Shown: positions 1 to 10,477, counted from the stretch's first letter. The stretch: 64,000 nt of DNA from Komarekiella delphini-convector SJRDD-AB1 (GCF_014831675.1 NZ_VJXY01000021.1:1-64000); one strand, 5' to 3'. The notes: generated from the letters alone by a model not told the origin. Numbers and translations: made by a program.

Positions 1-239
1 CCTATTAGTCGTTTTGCTTCTTGTGGATGTGACTCTATTCTCACTAAAGGGCTTGTCATGTTAGATGTCAATTCTTTATCGTTTCTTCTGATTATTTCAT
101 TATTTTTGTATTAAGGATAGGTCTATTCAGTCTTGATGATCGCGATCGCTCATATCTCTTGAGTAACCACAAACGAAGAACTTAAATCTGTAGCTGGTAT
201 ACTTGAAAAAATACAAAAACTGTAAAAATTTGCGAGTTA

Positions 240-1226
240 CTAACTTTCAATTAATACTTTTCGCCAACGTTGCCAAAGTGTTTGAAGGACTCTAAGCAAA
301 TCTTGCAGCAAAAAATACTCATTACCTCTCAACTGCTGGTACATACTTCTAAAACAATAAATATACTCATATAAACTCAATGAACTCTGCCACATGGAAA
401 GCAAATGCTCCCAGAAAATTCTCCAATGTGGCAACATAATTTTGCCTTCATTTGATGAATCAAACCATACAGAATATGCATAGTAATCAGGCATCATACT
501 TAATGAGTATTTTTGATCTTTGTTAGCAAATAATAAGTAATCATCAACAAACATACTCATTGATTGTTGCGGATGCTTTCTAGCAAAGAAGAGATATTCT
601 GGAATTTCATAAAATCGACCTAAAAGACCAAGTCTTAATAAAAAAATTCCATCTGTATGACCGTAACCACCAAGAGGCGGTACCATCTTGAGTGCGCTGG
701 TACGGATTACTCCAAAAATCTGATAACATAAATGCTTATGCAGCAATTCGTGAAAACGTTCGTGTCTTTTTAGTGAATCCGTCTTTAGGTGAACATCGTA
801 GTTTCGGATAAATTCCCCATATTCATCAATAAAATATGCATAGGAGTGGCACAAGATGAAGCTAGAATCTTGGTCAAGCACCTCAACACACTTCATGATA
901 AAATCTGGAGCATATAAATCATCATAGGCTGCCCACTTAAAGTACTCGCCCGAAGACAATTCAAAGACACGATTGAAGTTAATAGCACAACCCAAATTTT
1001 TTTCATTGCGGTAGTAGCTTATACGTTTGTCTTGGTCAACGTATGCTCTACAAATTTCCTCAGTATTGTCTGTAGATGCGTTATCTGAAATAATTAGCTC
1101 AAAATCTTCAAAGGTTTGAGACAACAGTGAATCTATGGTTTCTTTGATAAACTTTTCACCATTGTATACAGGTAATCCGATGCTTAATCGTGGCTGATTT
1201 TTATTCATAGGAAATATGTTAGTCAA
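240..1226 (-). CDS. Family 2 glycosyltransferase
   Basis: This is a soluble GT-A fold family 2 glycosyltransferase of 328 residues. The N-terminal half has the usual signature: a start strand followed by LPVYNGEKF, then SDNASTDNT, then the metal-binding acidic motif AAYDD near residue 100. There is no clear membrane segment. The Met at residue 7 (MNKNQP) is an equally possible start. It lies at the far end of the minus-strand lipid/polyketide locus but is separated from the HetN-like gene by a gene fragment and repeat-rich DNA, so membership in that cluster is an inference. The sugar donor and acceptor cannot be told. The family call is firm. Confidence 0.88.
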   Translation of the reverse strand: MTNIFPMNKNQPRLSIGLPVYNGEKFIKETIDSLLSQTFEDFELIISDNASTDNTEEICRAYVDQDKRISYYRNEKNLGCAINFNRVFELSSGEYFKWAAYDDLYAPDFIMKCVEVLDQDSSFILCHSYAYFIDEYGEFIRNYDVHLKTDSLKRHERFHELLHKHLCYQIFGVIRTSALKMVPPLGGYGHTDGIFLLRLGLLGRFYEIPEYLFFARKHPQQSMSMFVDDYLLFANKDQKYSLSMMPDYYAYSVWFDSSNEGKIMLPHWRIFWEHLLSMWQSSLSLYEYIYCFRSMYQQLRGNEYFLLQDLLRVLQTLWQRWRKVLIES

Positions 1227-1627
1227 AGGTCAAGGGGAGCCACTGCTTGACTAGGGTTTCCCGGCAACCGCGCAAGTGGCGTTCAAAAGTCAAGGGGAGC
1301 GCAATGAAGTGCCAACTCCTTTAAAAGTAATGTTTTGGATAGCTTTCACTCCAGCTTTGTAGATTAGAGCGATCGCAAAATCCTTATTCAACTCCAAGAT
1401 AATGTTGTGCTTATTCCAGGCAGAATCACCCTGCAAGCAGATATGCAACGTCTATCTAACATTTAGCTTTCTACATTGCATTGCTATAAACCCACTAACG
1501 GTTAAGTGTTGTGAATTTCTTACAAGGTAGGAAGTGAGATGTTAATGAAGAATTATCGTGCGTGCCGAACCTCAGACGTATGATTCCGTAAGCCATGAGC
1601 CGCTGAAACCATCCTGGCATCCACTAT
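1227..1627. other. Non-coding gap with repeat debris
   Basis: I find no credible gene here. The segment AAGGTCAAGGGGAGC near 1226 recurs with one change near 1277 (AAAGTCAAGGGGAGC), a pattern typical of decayed Nostoc interspersed repeats. The block 1550-1627 next to the truncated oxidoreductase may be the site where the rest of that gene was lost. Confidence 0.5.
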
Positions 1628-1975
1628 CTAAATAATTCTAAGTTCAACATGTCTGCGTAAATCAAAATGATTGGTAAAAGCGTTCAAGTAATCCCACATG
1701 TTTTGAGCGCTGGAGAAGTCTGGGTAATTATCTGGTATTGGGAAACTGGCAAATTGGATAATCTTTCGTGATGACATGATGTGTGCGTTTTCGTAAACAC
1801 CGTGATAGCAATTTCCGCCGATATTGTCGCTGGCATCGACTTGATCGTAGGGAATATCAACAGCCTTGAGTGCCTGAGCCATACCCAATCCAACAAAACC
1901 AGTCCCGATAATCAAATGTTTGTGAGTGGTATCAACCATTTTCTGAGTTCTACTGGAGCTACTCACTTTGATCAC
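1628..1975 (-). pseudogene. Truncated flavin monooxygenase-like fragment
   Basis: The 115 residues cover only the N-terminal dinucleotide-binding part of an FAD-dependent monooxygenase or NAD(P)-binding oxidoreductase. A Rossmann motif (GTGFVGLG) lies near residues 24-31, followed by a second-strand Asp and the IGGNCYHG stretch typical of flavin-containing monooxygenases. Full-length members are about 450-500 residues, so roughly three quarters is missing. The frame stops just after HVELRII and repeat-rich DNA follows. Most likely it is a remnant of a tailoring enzyme formerly part of the neighbouring cluster. The family call is from motif recognition only. Confidence 0.65.
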
Positions 1976-2701
1976 TTTTCATTAATCCAGTTAATTCACT
2001 TGGAGAAATATTGTTTGAAAAGATGGACACTGCTGGTTTAAATATAACCGTTTGACTATGTACTTGATGAGCGAATATTATCAGGCGCACACCAAAATAA
2101 ACAATAGAAATGCAACATCATCTATCTAGCAAAAAATTTATTGTTAAAATGATATAATAAACAAGTAAAAATAATAAGCAACAAAAGTAAGATTTGATTG
2201 TCAATAATTTGCTATCATCATAATTTGACTAGTAAATCGGAATCAATTATTTAAGCGAACAAAGTGGCGATTAGCTCTGTGATCTACTGGTATGATGGAT
2301 GTAATTCTCAGCTTGCATGGATTTAGTCTTTATGAGGCGATCGCTCGCGCAATACAGGCGGTTTTGGGGATAACTCATTGCTGCTGCGATCGCCTCTGGC
2401 AGGTGATTACGCCATCGCCACTGCACATTAAGGCAGCATAAACTTAACAGCGAATTAGGCAAAGGTACTATATTTACTATTTGCTTACCTTCTAAACAAA
2501 TTAGAAGTCATGGACAAAATACATCTATTAATTAGCAGAATGTTGTAATTAGTAGACTTATTCGGAAATTAACTTAGTATCTGAGGAGCATCCAAAAACT
2601 CAGAATACAAGAAATTCTGAGCGTTGCCTAAATACGGGATGATTTAACGCAAGATTTTGCATTTCGCATAAACAAAGAGTGGCATGGTGTAGCGGTATTA
2701 G
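1976..2701. other. AT-rich gap containing a degenerate HIP1-linked repeat
   Basis: No supported gene. The segment around 2335-2450 (CGATCGCCTCTGGCAGGTGATTACG and on) is similar to 3843-3905 (CGATCGCCTCCGGGGGGTGGTTACG and on). Both continue with ACGCCAT and CACAT, so they look like two copies of one decayed repeat. A 63-codon minus-strand ORF inside it has no family resemblance and is ignored. Confidence 0.5.
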
Positions 2702-3574
2702 TTACCCACGTTTACCAACTACAGACTTGATCATACTATCATCTATATGTTGTTGCTTTTCTAGGCGCATCCGGTTAAATTTTGGTATATCAATCCACCG
2801 ATAGATTGCATCTACAAATGGTGAATACAATTGTCCAATTGCAAACAGTAACCTCGTAAAAAACTCTGTTATTAGTTCTTTATTAACAATTATTTCTGCC
2901 TTATTCTGCTTAATAGCCTTGATTACAGCATTCGTTGTATAAGTTGGTGTAGATATACCAGCTAAATGTGGTGTAGTTAAGCCATTTTTAGAAACTGATG
3001 CTTCTTGATAAATATAGCCTGGACAAATTACAGAAATCTCTACTCCAGTACCAACTAATTCTTGTCGTATAGCATCACTCCACATAATTAAACCAGCTTT
3101 ACTTGCAGAATAAACACTGCTGTAAGCAACGCCTTTTTTACCAGCTAGAGAAGCAATATTAACAATGTGTCCACTACGTCGCTCTAACATACTTGGCAAA
3201 AATAAACGGGTTAATTCTATAGGAGAAAGTAGATTGGTTTCCAATACTGACTGGATTTCATCTAGAGAGTAATCGGTAAAAAACTGACAAACTTCTATGG
3301 CGGCATTATTAATTAAGATATCGACTGGCCCGACAAATTGATTGATTATTTTTTTGAGAGTTGACAATTTTCTTACATTCTTAATATCAAAGGGAATGCT
3401 GATACTTTTACCACCCAAATTAGTTATTTGATCACATGTTATATCTAGTCCTTCCTTTGAACGGGAAACACAAATTACAGTTGCTTTTTCTATTGCTAGA
3501 GCACGAGCAATATATACTCCCAAACCGCGTGAAGCGCCGGTTAAAAGTACTGTTTTACCTGCTAAAGTTGTCAT
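2702..3574 (-). CDS. HetN-like short-chain ketoacyl reductase
   Basis: Classical SDR of 290 residues. It has a TGASRGLG NADP(H) motif near residues 12-19, NNAA near 90, a catalytic Ser in NIASLAG, and YSASK carrying Tyr and Lys. The opening residues and the GKKGVAYSSVYSASKAG region closely resemble HetN, the ketoacyl reductase-like protein beside the hgl genes in Anabaena. The stretch where, from memory, HetN carries ERGSGR (its patterning-inhibitor peptide) reads ERRSGH here. I chose the ATG at 3574 over the upstream one because AAGGTG lies 7-8 bases before it. It probably reduces a beta-ketoacyl intermediate; a heterocyst-patterning role is not supported. Confidence 0.85.
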   Translation of the reverse strand: MTTLAGKTVLLTGASRGLGVYIARALAIEKATVICVSRSKEGLDITCDQITNLGGKSISIPFDIKNVRKLSTLKKIINQFVGPVDILINNAAIEVCQFFTDYSLDEIQSVLETNLLSPIELTRLFLPSMLERRSGHIVNIASLAGKKGVAYSSVYSASKAGLIMWSDAIRQELVGTGVEISVICPGYIYQEASVSKNGLTTPHLAGISTPTYTTNAVIKAIKQNKAEIIVNKELITEFFTRLLFAIGQLYSPFVDAIYRWIDIPKFNRMRLEKQQHIDDSMIKSVVGKRG

Positions 3575-4526
3575 AACTAACACCTTATCCTGTCATTGCT
3601 AAAAGTATTTATTTAGAGAAGTGAAACTGTATAACTGCTTTTTTTAGTTCCTATTATTATCTGATTACAGCCACTTTTTACTTCACTTTTTTAACTTAAT
3701 AACCTGAGTTAATAAAGTGCAATGCTGTAATTTGTAGTAACTTGGCAGTATACATCTACTGGGGTAAAAGCTTGCCAAAGAAAACCTGCTGTGTTCTCTT
3801 TCGGAATGCACGTAGTTCTAGTTTGAGTTTACTAGATTGAAAGAGCGATCGCCTCCGGGGGGTGGTTACGCCATTGCAACAGCACATCAAAATAGTCTAA
3901 AACTGACGAGCTAATTGGTAATCATTTACAACTGTGTTTATACTGTACTGCAAAAACTAACCTGCCATCCAACTTAAGCTAGTACAATATTAGAGTAGCT
4001 AAAGGTTTTTAAACTTTTAAACTCTCGTTTTCTCAAGTTGGAATTATTCATATATTATGCTGTTGAGATACTCAATTGCAACTCATATGCAACACTTTGG
4101 ATAATCAAGAAATTACCATTAGTGATTTAGTTTTTTATTTTTGTAAAGAAAATAGCTAAATTACAGTTTTATGTAAAACTAAAATTTTTAACAGCTGAAT
4201 ACTTAATAATTACTATTAATAATAGTTATGTAACTTAACATAATGTTCAATAAATAATCATAATTATATCCGCTTAAATTTAATAAGCGATCGCCAGGTT
4301 AGACACTCTAGCTTTTCTCAAAGCTTTATCATTATAGGTGACTGTTGATATAGCATGTTAACAAAAAAAGCAAAGCGATCGCTCTTGTAATCCAGGTAGC
4401 GATAGTTTGGATTTACATATTACAAGAGCGAATACACATTAAAATAGTTTAGAAGTTACGAAAAAAGGAGAATCTAAATATTTTATGAGTTAAATACTAG
4501 CATGATATGTGTCAATTCCTCAACCT
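3575..4526. other. Long AT-rich gap with repeat and hairpin
   Basis: No gene seen. It contains the second copy of the degenerate HIP1-linked repeat (3843-3905) and a perfect 12-bp inverted repeat, CGCTCTTGTAAT at 4380-4391 with its complement at 4419-4430. The hairpin lies downstream of the glycosyltransferase-like gene that ends at 4527 on the minus strand, so it could stabilise or end that transcript, but there is no clear T-run. Confidence 0.5.
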
Positions 4527-5888
4527 TCACCAACAGGCTTTTGCTCTGCTACCTTTTAATACATCAGGATTTTGTCTACTACTCTTTTTTATTTGTCGAG
4601 ATGTTAAAAAGGCAATAATCGAGAATTTTAATTTCTTAATTACCGTAAACAAGTTATTTTCTTTTCCTCTTATAAGCTTAAAAATTTCAATTTGTTTTGT
4701 CAAAGCCAACCACCAAGGTAAGCTATCATCTACAATCCTTTTAATATTATGTTCACCATACAGTAATTTCAATGCTTGAACAGAAGTAGACCATCTATAT
4801 ACTTGTTCTATCCAAGCTTTTTTTGGCGGTTTACCTGTTGTCATATCTGTAATATGAGGAGATCTATTTGTAGCAACAACATCTACAAATATGTCGCCGA
4901 TAAAGCCTGCATATTCTGCCAATATAGTGAGATGAGAGTCTTCACATCTACTTCCTGGATAGCTTTCAGCAATTACTGTTAACAAGCTAATTATGGTATC
5001 ACTTTTACCAAATGTTCCACCTCCAGGCTTAGTCATAAAGCTACTAAATCTACCGTGAACAATATCTAAAAACCATTGGATAGGAGGTAAATCTTCGTTA
5101 AAATTGGGTACTAAAACTTCAGTTTTATTTACTATATCTTTTCGGTAAACTAAAAATTTATGTCTTACTCCCAAAATATCTATCTCTGGATGAGTTATAA
5201 GCTGATTTAATATTAGTTTTAACCCGTTAGAATCTGGCTCAATAAATGAATATTTCTGCTCAATTAAAAATTGAGATTCAGCATCAAAAGTTACCAAAAT
5301 TGCAGGTGGTATCCATCCATTATCTATACTATTCATCAGTAATGAGCCATAAACATCGCCCAAAACTCGAATTTTTCCTGCTGAGTATTGCCCCTCTTGT
5401 TGATGGACAACAAATATCCTATGTTTAGCTTGCTGAAAGTTGATATTAGTTAAGCAATAGGGTTTACCTTCGCACATCAAATTGTCAAATATTTTAGCTG
5501 GAGTATTATTTGCCGTCTTTTCTCCAGTATAGAGATGAATAACTTGGACATCTGGACGCATAAAACGGTTGATAACAGATGGACATTGAAAGCCGTTATT
5601 TAGACCTATTACTATATCAGCCATCATCCCCATTTCAGAGATTTGTTGAATAATTTTTGGGATAGTATAGGGTAAATAATTTTCAGCTCCTTTGGTAGCT
5701 GCTACTATTCCTAATACTCTTGTACTATCAAAAATATTATTAGTTTTAGCTTGAATCCACGCTCTGTAAGATAAAACATTTTTTACATCTATTTCTAAAG
5801 TTTTATCTTGCTGTTTACGTAATGTAAGTATTTCATGTCCTAAAATGTTGGATAAGTCATATTTTGCTGATAGCTTGGTTAACAACAT
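4527..5888 (-). CDS. Glycosyltransferase-like protein of the lipid/polyketide locus
   Basis: 453 residues with a GT-A-like arrangement: VLGIVAATKGAENYLPYTIPKI early on, FDAES in the position of a DxD metal motif near residue 200, RCEDSHLT in the position of a catalytic acidic residue, and EQVYRW, like the Q/RxxRW box of processive family 2 enzymes, near residue 363. No strong membrane spans are seen. It starts after AGGAG and lies 28 bases downstream of the ABC exporter, so the two are probably co-transcribed. It could add a sugar to the exported product. The family assignment rests on motif order, not close similarity. Confidence 0.65.
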   Translation of the reverse strand: MLLTKLSAKYDLSNILGHEILTLRKQQDKTLEIDVKNVLSYRAWIQAKTNNIFDSTRVLGIVAATKGAENYLPYTIPKIIQQISEMGMMADIVIGLNNGFQCPSVINRFMRPDVQVIHLYTGEKTANNTPAKIFDNLMCEGKPYCLTNINFQQAKHRIFVVHQQEGQYSAGKIRVLGDVYGSLLMNSIDNGWIPPAILVTFDAESQFLIEQKYSFIEPDSNGLKLILNQLITHPEIDILGVRHKFLVYRKDIVNKTEVLVPNFNEDLPPIQWFLDIVHGRFSSFMTKPGGGTFGKSDTIISLLTVIAESYPGSRCEDSHLTILAEYAGFIGDIFVDVVATNRSPHITDMTTGKPPKKAWIEQVYRWSTSVQALKLLYGEHNIKRIVDDSLPWWLALTKQIEIFKLIRGKENNLFTVIKKLKFSIIAFLTSRQIKKSSRQNPDVLKGSRAKACW

Positions 5889-5916
5889 TGCTTAGCTCCT
5901 TTCCAATCATTAAATG

Positions 5917-7530
5917 TTAAACTTTTACTTTGCCGTATTCCAGTTTGAGAATCCGGTCTGCTAAATAAAAATATCGGTCATCATGACTGATAATCAATAC
6001 AGTTTTTCCTCTATTTTTTAGCTCTGCCAAGAGTTGAGTATAAAAAATTTCTTTGAATACAGGGTCTTGATCTGCTGCCCATTCATCAAACATATAGATT
6101 GGACGGTCTTCTAGGTAGGCAGTAATGAGAGCAAGACGCTTACGCTGTCCTTGAGAAAGATCTGTTGTAGAAAGTATGCCATTATTGATTTTAACTTTAT
6201 GATCAAGTTGTAATTGAACGAGGTATTTTTGAGTTTGAATATCTAACTCATTATTATCCAAACCCAGTAAACGTTCAAAAAGATAAAAATCAGAAAATAC
6301 TACAGAAAACTGCTGGCGATACCACTCGCGATTTTGATTGTTAATGAGTTTGCTATCTAGATAAATTTCTCCATTTTCAGGGACGTAAAGCCCAGTAATC
6401 AACTTAGCAAGGGTAGACTTACCGCTACCATTGCCTCCTACAATAAAAACTAGCTCTCCTGGATGAAATTTCAAACTCATAGGCCCAAGGATAAAATTGC
6501 TTTCCTCTCGCTCCTGATAATAAGTGTGGGTTACATTTACCAATTCCAGAAACTTCCAATTTTTGTCTAACTCAAGCAAGGTATCAAACTCATTTTCACT
6601 TGAGTATTTATCTAATGATAAACCTAGGGATTCAACTTTTTTTAAAGCAACAAAGGCTTTAGTTACAGTTGGTATAAGACTCATAATATACTCCAAAGGA
6701 GCTATTAAATAAATTGTAGTTAGAGCATATGCAGTTATAATTTCTGGAGGAATATTATTGAGAGTTGGTATGGTAAATAACAATATACCAATAGCAACAA
6801 AGAACAGAATTTGTCCCCAACTAGCAGCAGCAGCAAAGATACTCATACCTACAATATTATGACGGCGATATGTTAGAGCAGTGGGATGAAGGTCTTCAGA
6901 GAGAAATGCTTGCCGTCGCTGGCTATGCAGCTTGAGTTCCTTTGTACCTTGAGTTATAGTACGAAAATGCTTAAACAAGTTATCTTCCTGCTCACGGGCC
7001 AATTTCAAAAAAGATGTAGCTTTCCTCATTGGTAGTAAATAGCTAAATATTCCTATGAACATAAAGCTAATACCTACAAGGAAGACAATTTTGTCAAGCC
7101 AGCAGAGATAAATCAGGCAAGCAATCACAATGGCAATGTTAATGCACAAAAAAGGTATAGTAATAACCGTGCTAGAAACTGTTTGGATATCTTCAGTGAG
7201 GACGGCTAAAAGAGCATGAGGGCCGATTTGTTCTAAGTGACGTAACGGAGAGGCAAGGATACTGCGGCTTAAAAGCATCCGCAAGTTAAGAATGGCTTTT
7301 TCTGAAAGATGAATTAACAAAAACTGGGAAGTAAAATTAGCAATTAGCCGTAGTAAACAAAGACCGACAAAACACCAAATTAGTATATTTGTTGATGGCT
7401 GTTTTTGAGTTAATGTTGTATTAATTAAGGCAATCAAACCTGCGGCACTGCCGCCACTGAAAATACCAGCTAATATTGCGAGACTGAGGTGAAGAGAGGA
7501 AGTACGAAACAGAAGGCGGATTAGGTTCAT
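5917..7530 (-). CDS. SyrD/PvdE-type ABC exporter (fused TMD-NBD)
   Basis: A 537-residue half-transporter. About six membrane helices fill residues 1-310 and an ATP-binding domain follows. Visible ATPase motifs are Walker A GGNGSGKST, signature LSQGQRKRLAL and Walker B with MFDEWAADQDP. The DEWAADQDP form is characteristic of the SyrD/PvdE/cyclic-peptide exporter family, which moves nonribosomal peptides, siderophore precursors and related products across the inner membrane as homodimers. Its position downstream of the tailoring genes makes export or flipping of the cluster product the obvious role. The nucleotide-binding motifs look intact. Confidence 0.9.
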   Translation of the reverse strand: MNLIRLLFRTSSLHLSLAILAGIFSGGSAAGLIALINTTLTQKQPSTNILIWCFVGLCLLRLIANFTSQFLLIHLSEKAILNLRMLLSRSILASPLRHLEQIGPHALLAVLTEDIQTVSSTVITIPFLCINIAIVIACLIYLCWLDKIVFLVGISFMFIGIFSYLLPMRKATSFLKLAREQEDNLFKHFRTITQGTKELKLHSQRRQAFLSEDLHPTALTYRRHNIVGMSIFAAAASWGQILFFVAIGILLFTIPTLNNIPPEIITAYALTTIYLIAPLEYIMSLIPTVTKAFVALKKVESLGLSLDKYSSENEFDTLLELDKNWKFLELVNVTHTYYQEREESNFILGPMSLKFHPGELVFIVGGNGSGKSTLAKLITGLYVPENGEIYLDSKLINNQNREWYRQQFSVVFSDFYLFERLLGLDNNELDIQTQKYLVQLQLDHKVKINNGILSTTDLSQGQRKRLALITAYLEDRPIYMFDEWAADQDPVFKEIFYTQLLAELKNRGKTVLIISHDDRYFYLADRILKLEYGKVKV

Positions 7531-8045
7531 AAAGTCAATAATTTACGGCTTTGCATAATACAGCAGAATAAAGGCATCAGTCGTCAGGACGAGCCAGTGC
7601 GGTCTTTAGGATCTTGTAGATAAGGGGAGCCACTGCGTTGCAAACAGAAGTTGGAGCATCTAGGTTCAGGAGTAAAACAAGCGCTGTATGTAGATTTAAG
7701 TCTTCATTTCTGTACTTCAGTCACTTGCAGTGAACCTACATCATTGTGGTAAACAGAACTACATGGGCTTGCATAATGTGAAACGTTAAGCCGATTAGCT
7801 GAATTCTATTCTTAAAGAGGTAGGAATTTTATATATGCATTACTATACAAAAATAAAAAATGTGAATAAATGGGCTAGGATAGCGAACCCAATACTTCTT
7901 GATTAAAGGAGAAATAGGCAAGGGAAAAAGTTTTAATTTACCCTTGACCCCTTAATTTTTATCAACCTACAAGAGAGAGTTTTAGGCTTAACTAAAAAGT
8001 ATTGATAGCGAATCTTTATTCAAAAGTTTATTGAGCATTAAAATT
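7531..8045. other. Gap between exporter and methyltransferase genes
   Basis: No gene is evident. The AGGGGAGCCACTGCG stretch near 7624 is a fragment of a common Nostoc repeat. A weak inverted repeat (AAGGGAAAAAGTTTTAATTTACCCTT, 7920-7945) lies between the two minus-strand genes and may reduce read-through. Confidence 0.4.
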
Positions 8046-8864
8046 CTATAATTTCATTAAATGTACTCCATACATACGTTGAAATATTGTAAATAAGGAC
8101 ATTATTAACCGTTCAAATAAAGGAAATCTATTCAAGTATTGAGGAAAGTCTGCTGGTATATAGAGTGAACGATATACCTGATATCTTGAATCCCAAGTTT
8201 TAATTTCCTGAATATTGCGAATTCCCCACTGGAACTGAGCATTTGTATATTTAACTGCATCAAATCTGCGTCGAATTCTGATCAATAATGGGGAGGTGGC
8301 ATCAAATAAAATCCACGAGCCTGGAAAGCGTTCTGCTAATGTTTTAAACAGATTTTTAACTTGCTGCTCAGAAAAATAAAGTAAAACACCTTCTGCAATA
8401 AATAACATCGGCTCATTGCTTAAGCTTTTTACTTCGTCTATCCACTCTGTTTCTAATACTGAAGCTGAGATAAATCGATGGCGATCGCTTTCCTGAAAAA
8501 AGCGTCTTCTGACAGCCATCGTATCAGGTAAATCTAGGTCAAACCAGTGTATTTTTCCATTATCTAATCGCTCAAATCTGTTATTCAGACCCGTACCAAT
8601 TTCTAAAATTGAGGTCTGCAAATGTGTTTGTAAAAACTGTTTGGCTATCTCGTCGAATGCCCTGTTGCGAAGACATATTATAGCTTGAGAACTTTTTTCC
8701 TGGGAAAACTTATGAAAATCATAGTCAATTTTAGACAGGATATCAGTAGCTTTTGAGTCAATCAGAATGGGATTGAGTTGGTTCATCTCAAACGCTCGTG
8801 CCCAGAGTGTAATTAGCAGTGTTTCTTGGATAGTACCTAAGCTAACAGTGTTTGTATTAATCAT
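8046..8864 (-). CDS. LCMT/PPM1-family SAM methyltransferase
   Basis: 272 residues with the hallmark order of the leucine carboxyl methyltransferase-like family often found in polyketide clusters: ILEIGTGLNNRFERLD (SAM motif I), WFDLDLPD after it, SASVLETEW, and FIAEGVLLYFSEQQV (motif IV region). Such enzymes in natural-product clusters are O-methyltransferases that act on small molecules or carrier-bound chains. It is the fourth tailoring gene after the assembly-line proteins. The product likely carries at least one O-methyl group or methyl ester, but the position is unknown. Confidence 0.87.
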   Translation of the reverse strand: MINTNTVSLGTIQETLLITLWARAFEMNQLNPILIDSKATDILSKIDYDFHKFSQEKSSQAIICLRNRAFDEIAKQFLQTHLQTSILEIGTGLNNRFERLDNGKIHWFDLDLPDTMAVRRRFFQESDRHRFISASVLETEWIDEVKSLSNEPMLFIAEGVLLYFSEQQVKNLFKTLAERFPGSWILFDATSPLLIRIRRRFDAVKYTNAQFQWGIRNIQEIKTWDSRYQVYRSLYIPADFPQYLNRFPLFERLIMSLFTIFQRMYGVHLMKL

Positions 8865-9026
8865 TGCTATCTAAGAGAGAAAATTGAGGATTTGTGTTAT
8901 CTACTTAGATGTTGCATCAGTTGTAAGAAGCTTGTGATATTATTTCATCGGCACAGCTTGCTGATTTCATCTTTTCACCTGACTTATTGACAATGATGCA
9001 ACATTTAAATTTTAGAAACTTGTGCT

Positions 9027-10286
9027 TTAAAGTGAAATGTTAGTATCTAGTGACTTATTCGAGTGTTGATAAGGATAGTATTCAGTTAATCGAACATTCC
9101 AAGCATCTTTGATTTGATAGGTTATGCCACGCCACTCGACACTTTGCGCCAGTATTGCAGCTATGGTAGTGACTGCATAAACTAACTGTGTTAACGGAAT
9201 CGCTATCAATATTTTTGCCATCATCAGAACTGAAAAACTCTGTGTAGATTCGCCTCGCGCCTGAAGCACTCGTCTAACGCCTTGCTCCCCTAATACTAGT
9301 AGTAGAGCCATTCCCAGAATATAGCTGACGGCTCCGCCTACAATCAAAATTGCGGTATCAAATTTACTAGTGATTAAGGCAACCAGTAGCATTGGCGGAA
9401 TCATTAGCAAAGCTAATGTACTGATGAATACTGCGCTAGCAATCACAATCCAGTTGGGATTGTAGAGCCGTGCGACGAGTAATTGACGTGTAATAAAGCG
9501 CAAGCATTGGGCAAAGTTACACTCCTCACGATTGCTCATCATGACTGAGGGTACAAATTTGACTTTTAAGCCAATTTCTCGCAATGCTTTATGGATAGGC
9601 GTATCAACAGAAACTCCTTGTTTCCATGTTTCTAGCAACTGCGCTTTGCGTAATACTGAAAGTTTCAATGCCATTGAGCCTCCCCAAGGGCATTGGTAGA
9701 CATACATGAAGGTGACAGCTGCCGCGTTCCACACATATCGAACTAGCGTACCCCACTTTCCGATTTGCGGTATATACCAGCGATTTCCTGTAGTAGCTCC
9801 GACTTGCTTATCTGCTAGAGGTGCAACCAGTTCACGTAGCCAATTAGGATGAGCGACAACATCAGCATCTAATAGTGCCACCACATCATAAGAATCATCT
9901 AGTTGTGAGATGGCTTGAACTAATGCACTACATTTGAGACTGCAAGTATCGTGTCGAAAGATTAAAGGGTTGACTTGAACATGTGTTGCTTGCTCTCGCT
10001 GGATAGTATCATTGACAATTTTCCAGGCGGGGTCTTCCTGACTATCGATGACAATGTGTATTTTATACTGTGGGTAATTCTGATTTAGCAGAGCATGCAC
10101 ACAATCAGTTAAAAACGGATCGGCACCTCGCAGGGAAAGCACAATTGCAGCTTTAGGCAATGGCTCATCCTCTACCGGCCCTAGACTTGGTGAATAGAAT
10201 AACGATACTAAATTCAGCGCTTGCAGTGTTTGGTAAATCACCAAACCTGCTAAGATGCCAAAAATAATGATTGCTAGCTCGTTCAT
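9027..10286 (-). CDS. Membrane family 2 glycosyltransferase, ceramide-glucosyltransferase-like
   Basis: 419 residues. There is one N-terminal membrane helix, a cytosolic GT-A domain (residues about 45-260) with HIVIDS, LLDAD (DxD) and VDTP, and a C-terminal bundle of about three to four membrane helices (270-390). The late QLLVARLYNP box stands where processive enzymes have QxxRW, and VEWRGITYQI near the C terminus is typical of ceramide glucosyltransferase/HpnI-like enzymes. These glycosylate lipid acceptors on the cytosolic face. In this context the acceptor is probably the polyketide-like lipid, parallel to glycosylation of heterocyst glycolipid aglycones, though HglT itself is a different enzyme type. 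Confidence 0.85.
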   Translation of the reverse strand: MNELAIIIFGILAGLVIYQTLQALNLVSLFYSPSLGPVEDEPLPKAAIVLSLRGADPFLTDCVHALLNQNYPQYKIHIVIDSQEDPAWKIVNDTIQREQATHVQVNPLIFRHDTCSLKCSALVQAISQLDDSYDVVALLDADVVAHPNWLRELVAPLADKQVGATTGNRWYIPQIGKWGTLVRYVWNAAAVTFMYVYQCPWGGSMALKLSVLRKAQLLETWKQGVSVDTPIHKALREIGLKVKFVPSVMMSNREECNFAQCLRFITRQLLVARLYNPNWIVIASAVFISTLALLMIPPMLLVALITSKFDTAILIVGGAVSYILGMALLLVLGEQGVRRVLQARGESTQSFSVLMMAKILIAIPLTQLVYAVTTIAAILAQSVEWRGITYQIKDAWNVRLTEYYPYQHSNKSLDTNISL

Positions 10287-10477
10287 ATTACCGATAATCC
10301 TATCAATTCAATTTCTGAAATCAGAAGCCTTTGTTGAAAGAAGCTCATTGGACTTAGAGACTAAACTTGATTAAGAAAAGCAGTACGCTGGGGACGAGAA
10401 GTGTTGGTATTGATCAGCTTTTCTGTACTAATTTAAATTACGCGTACTGCCAAGCTAAGTCTTAAGCATGTGCCTAA

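Noticed and set aside
2271-2462. 63-codon minus-strand ORF
   Set aside because: It lies within a degenerate HIP1-rich repeat and shows no protein-like pattern or ribosome site.
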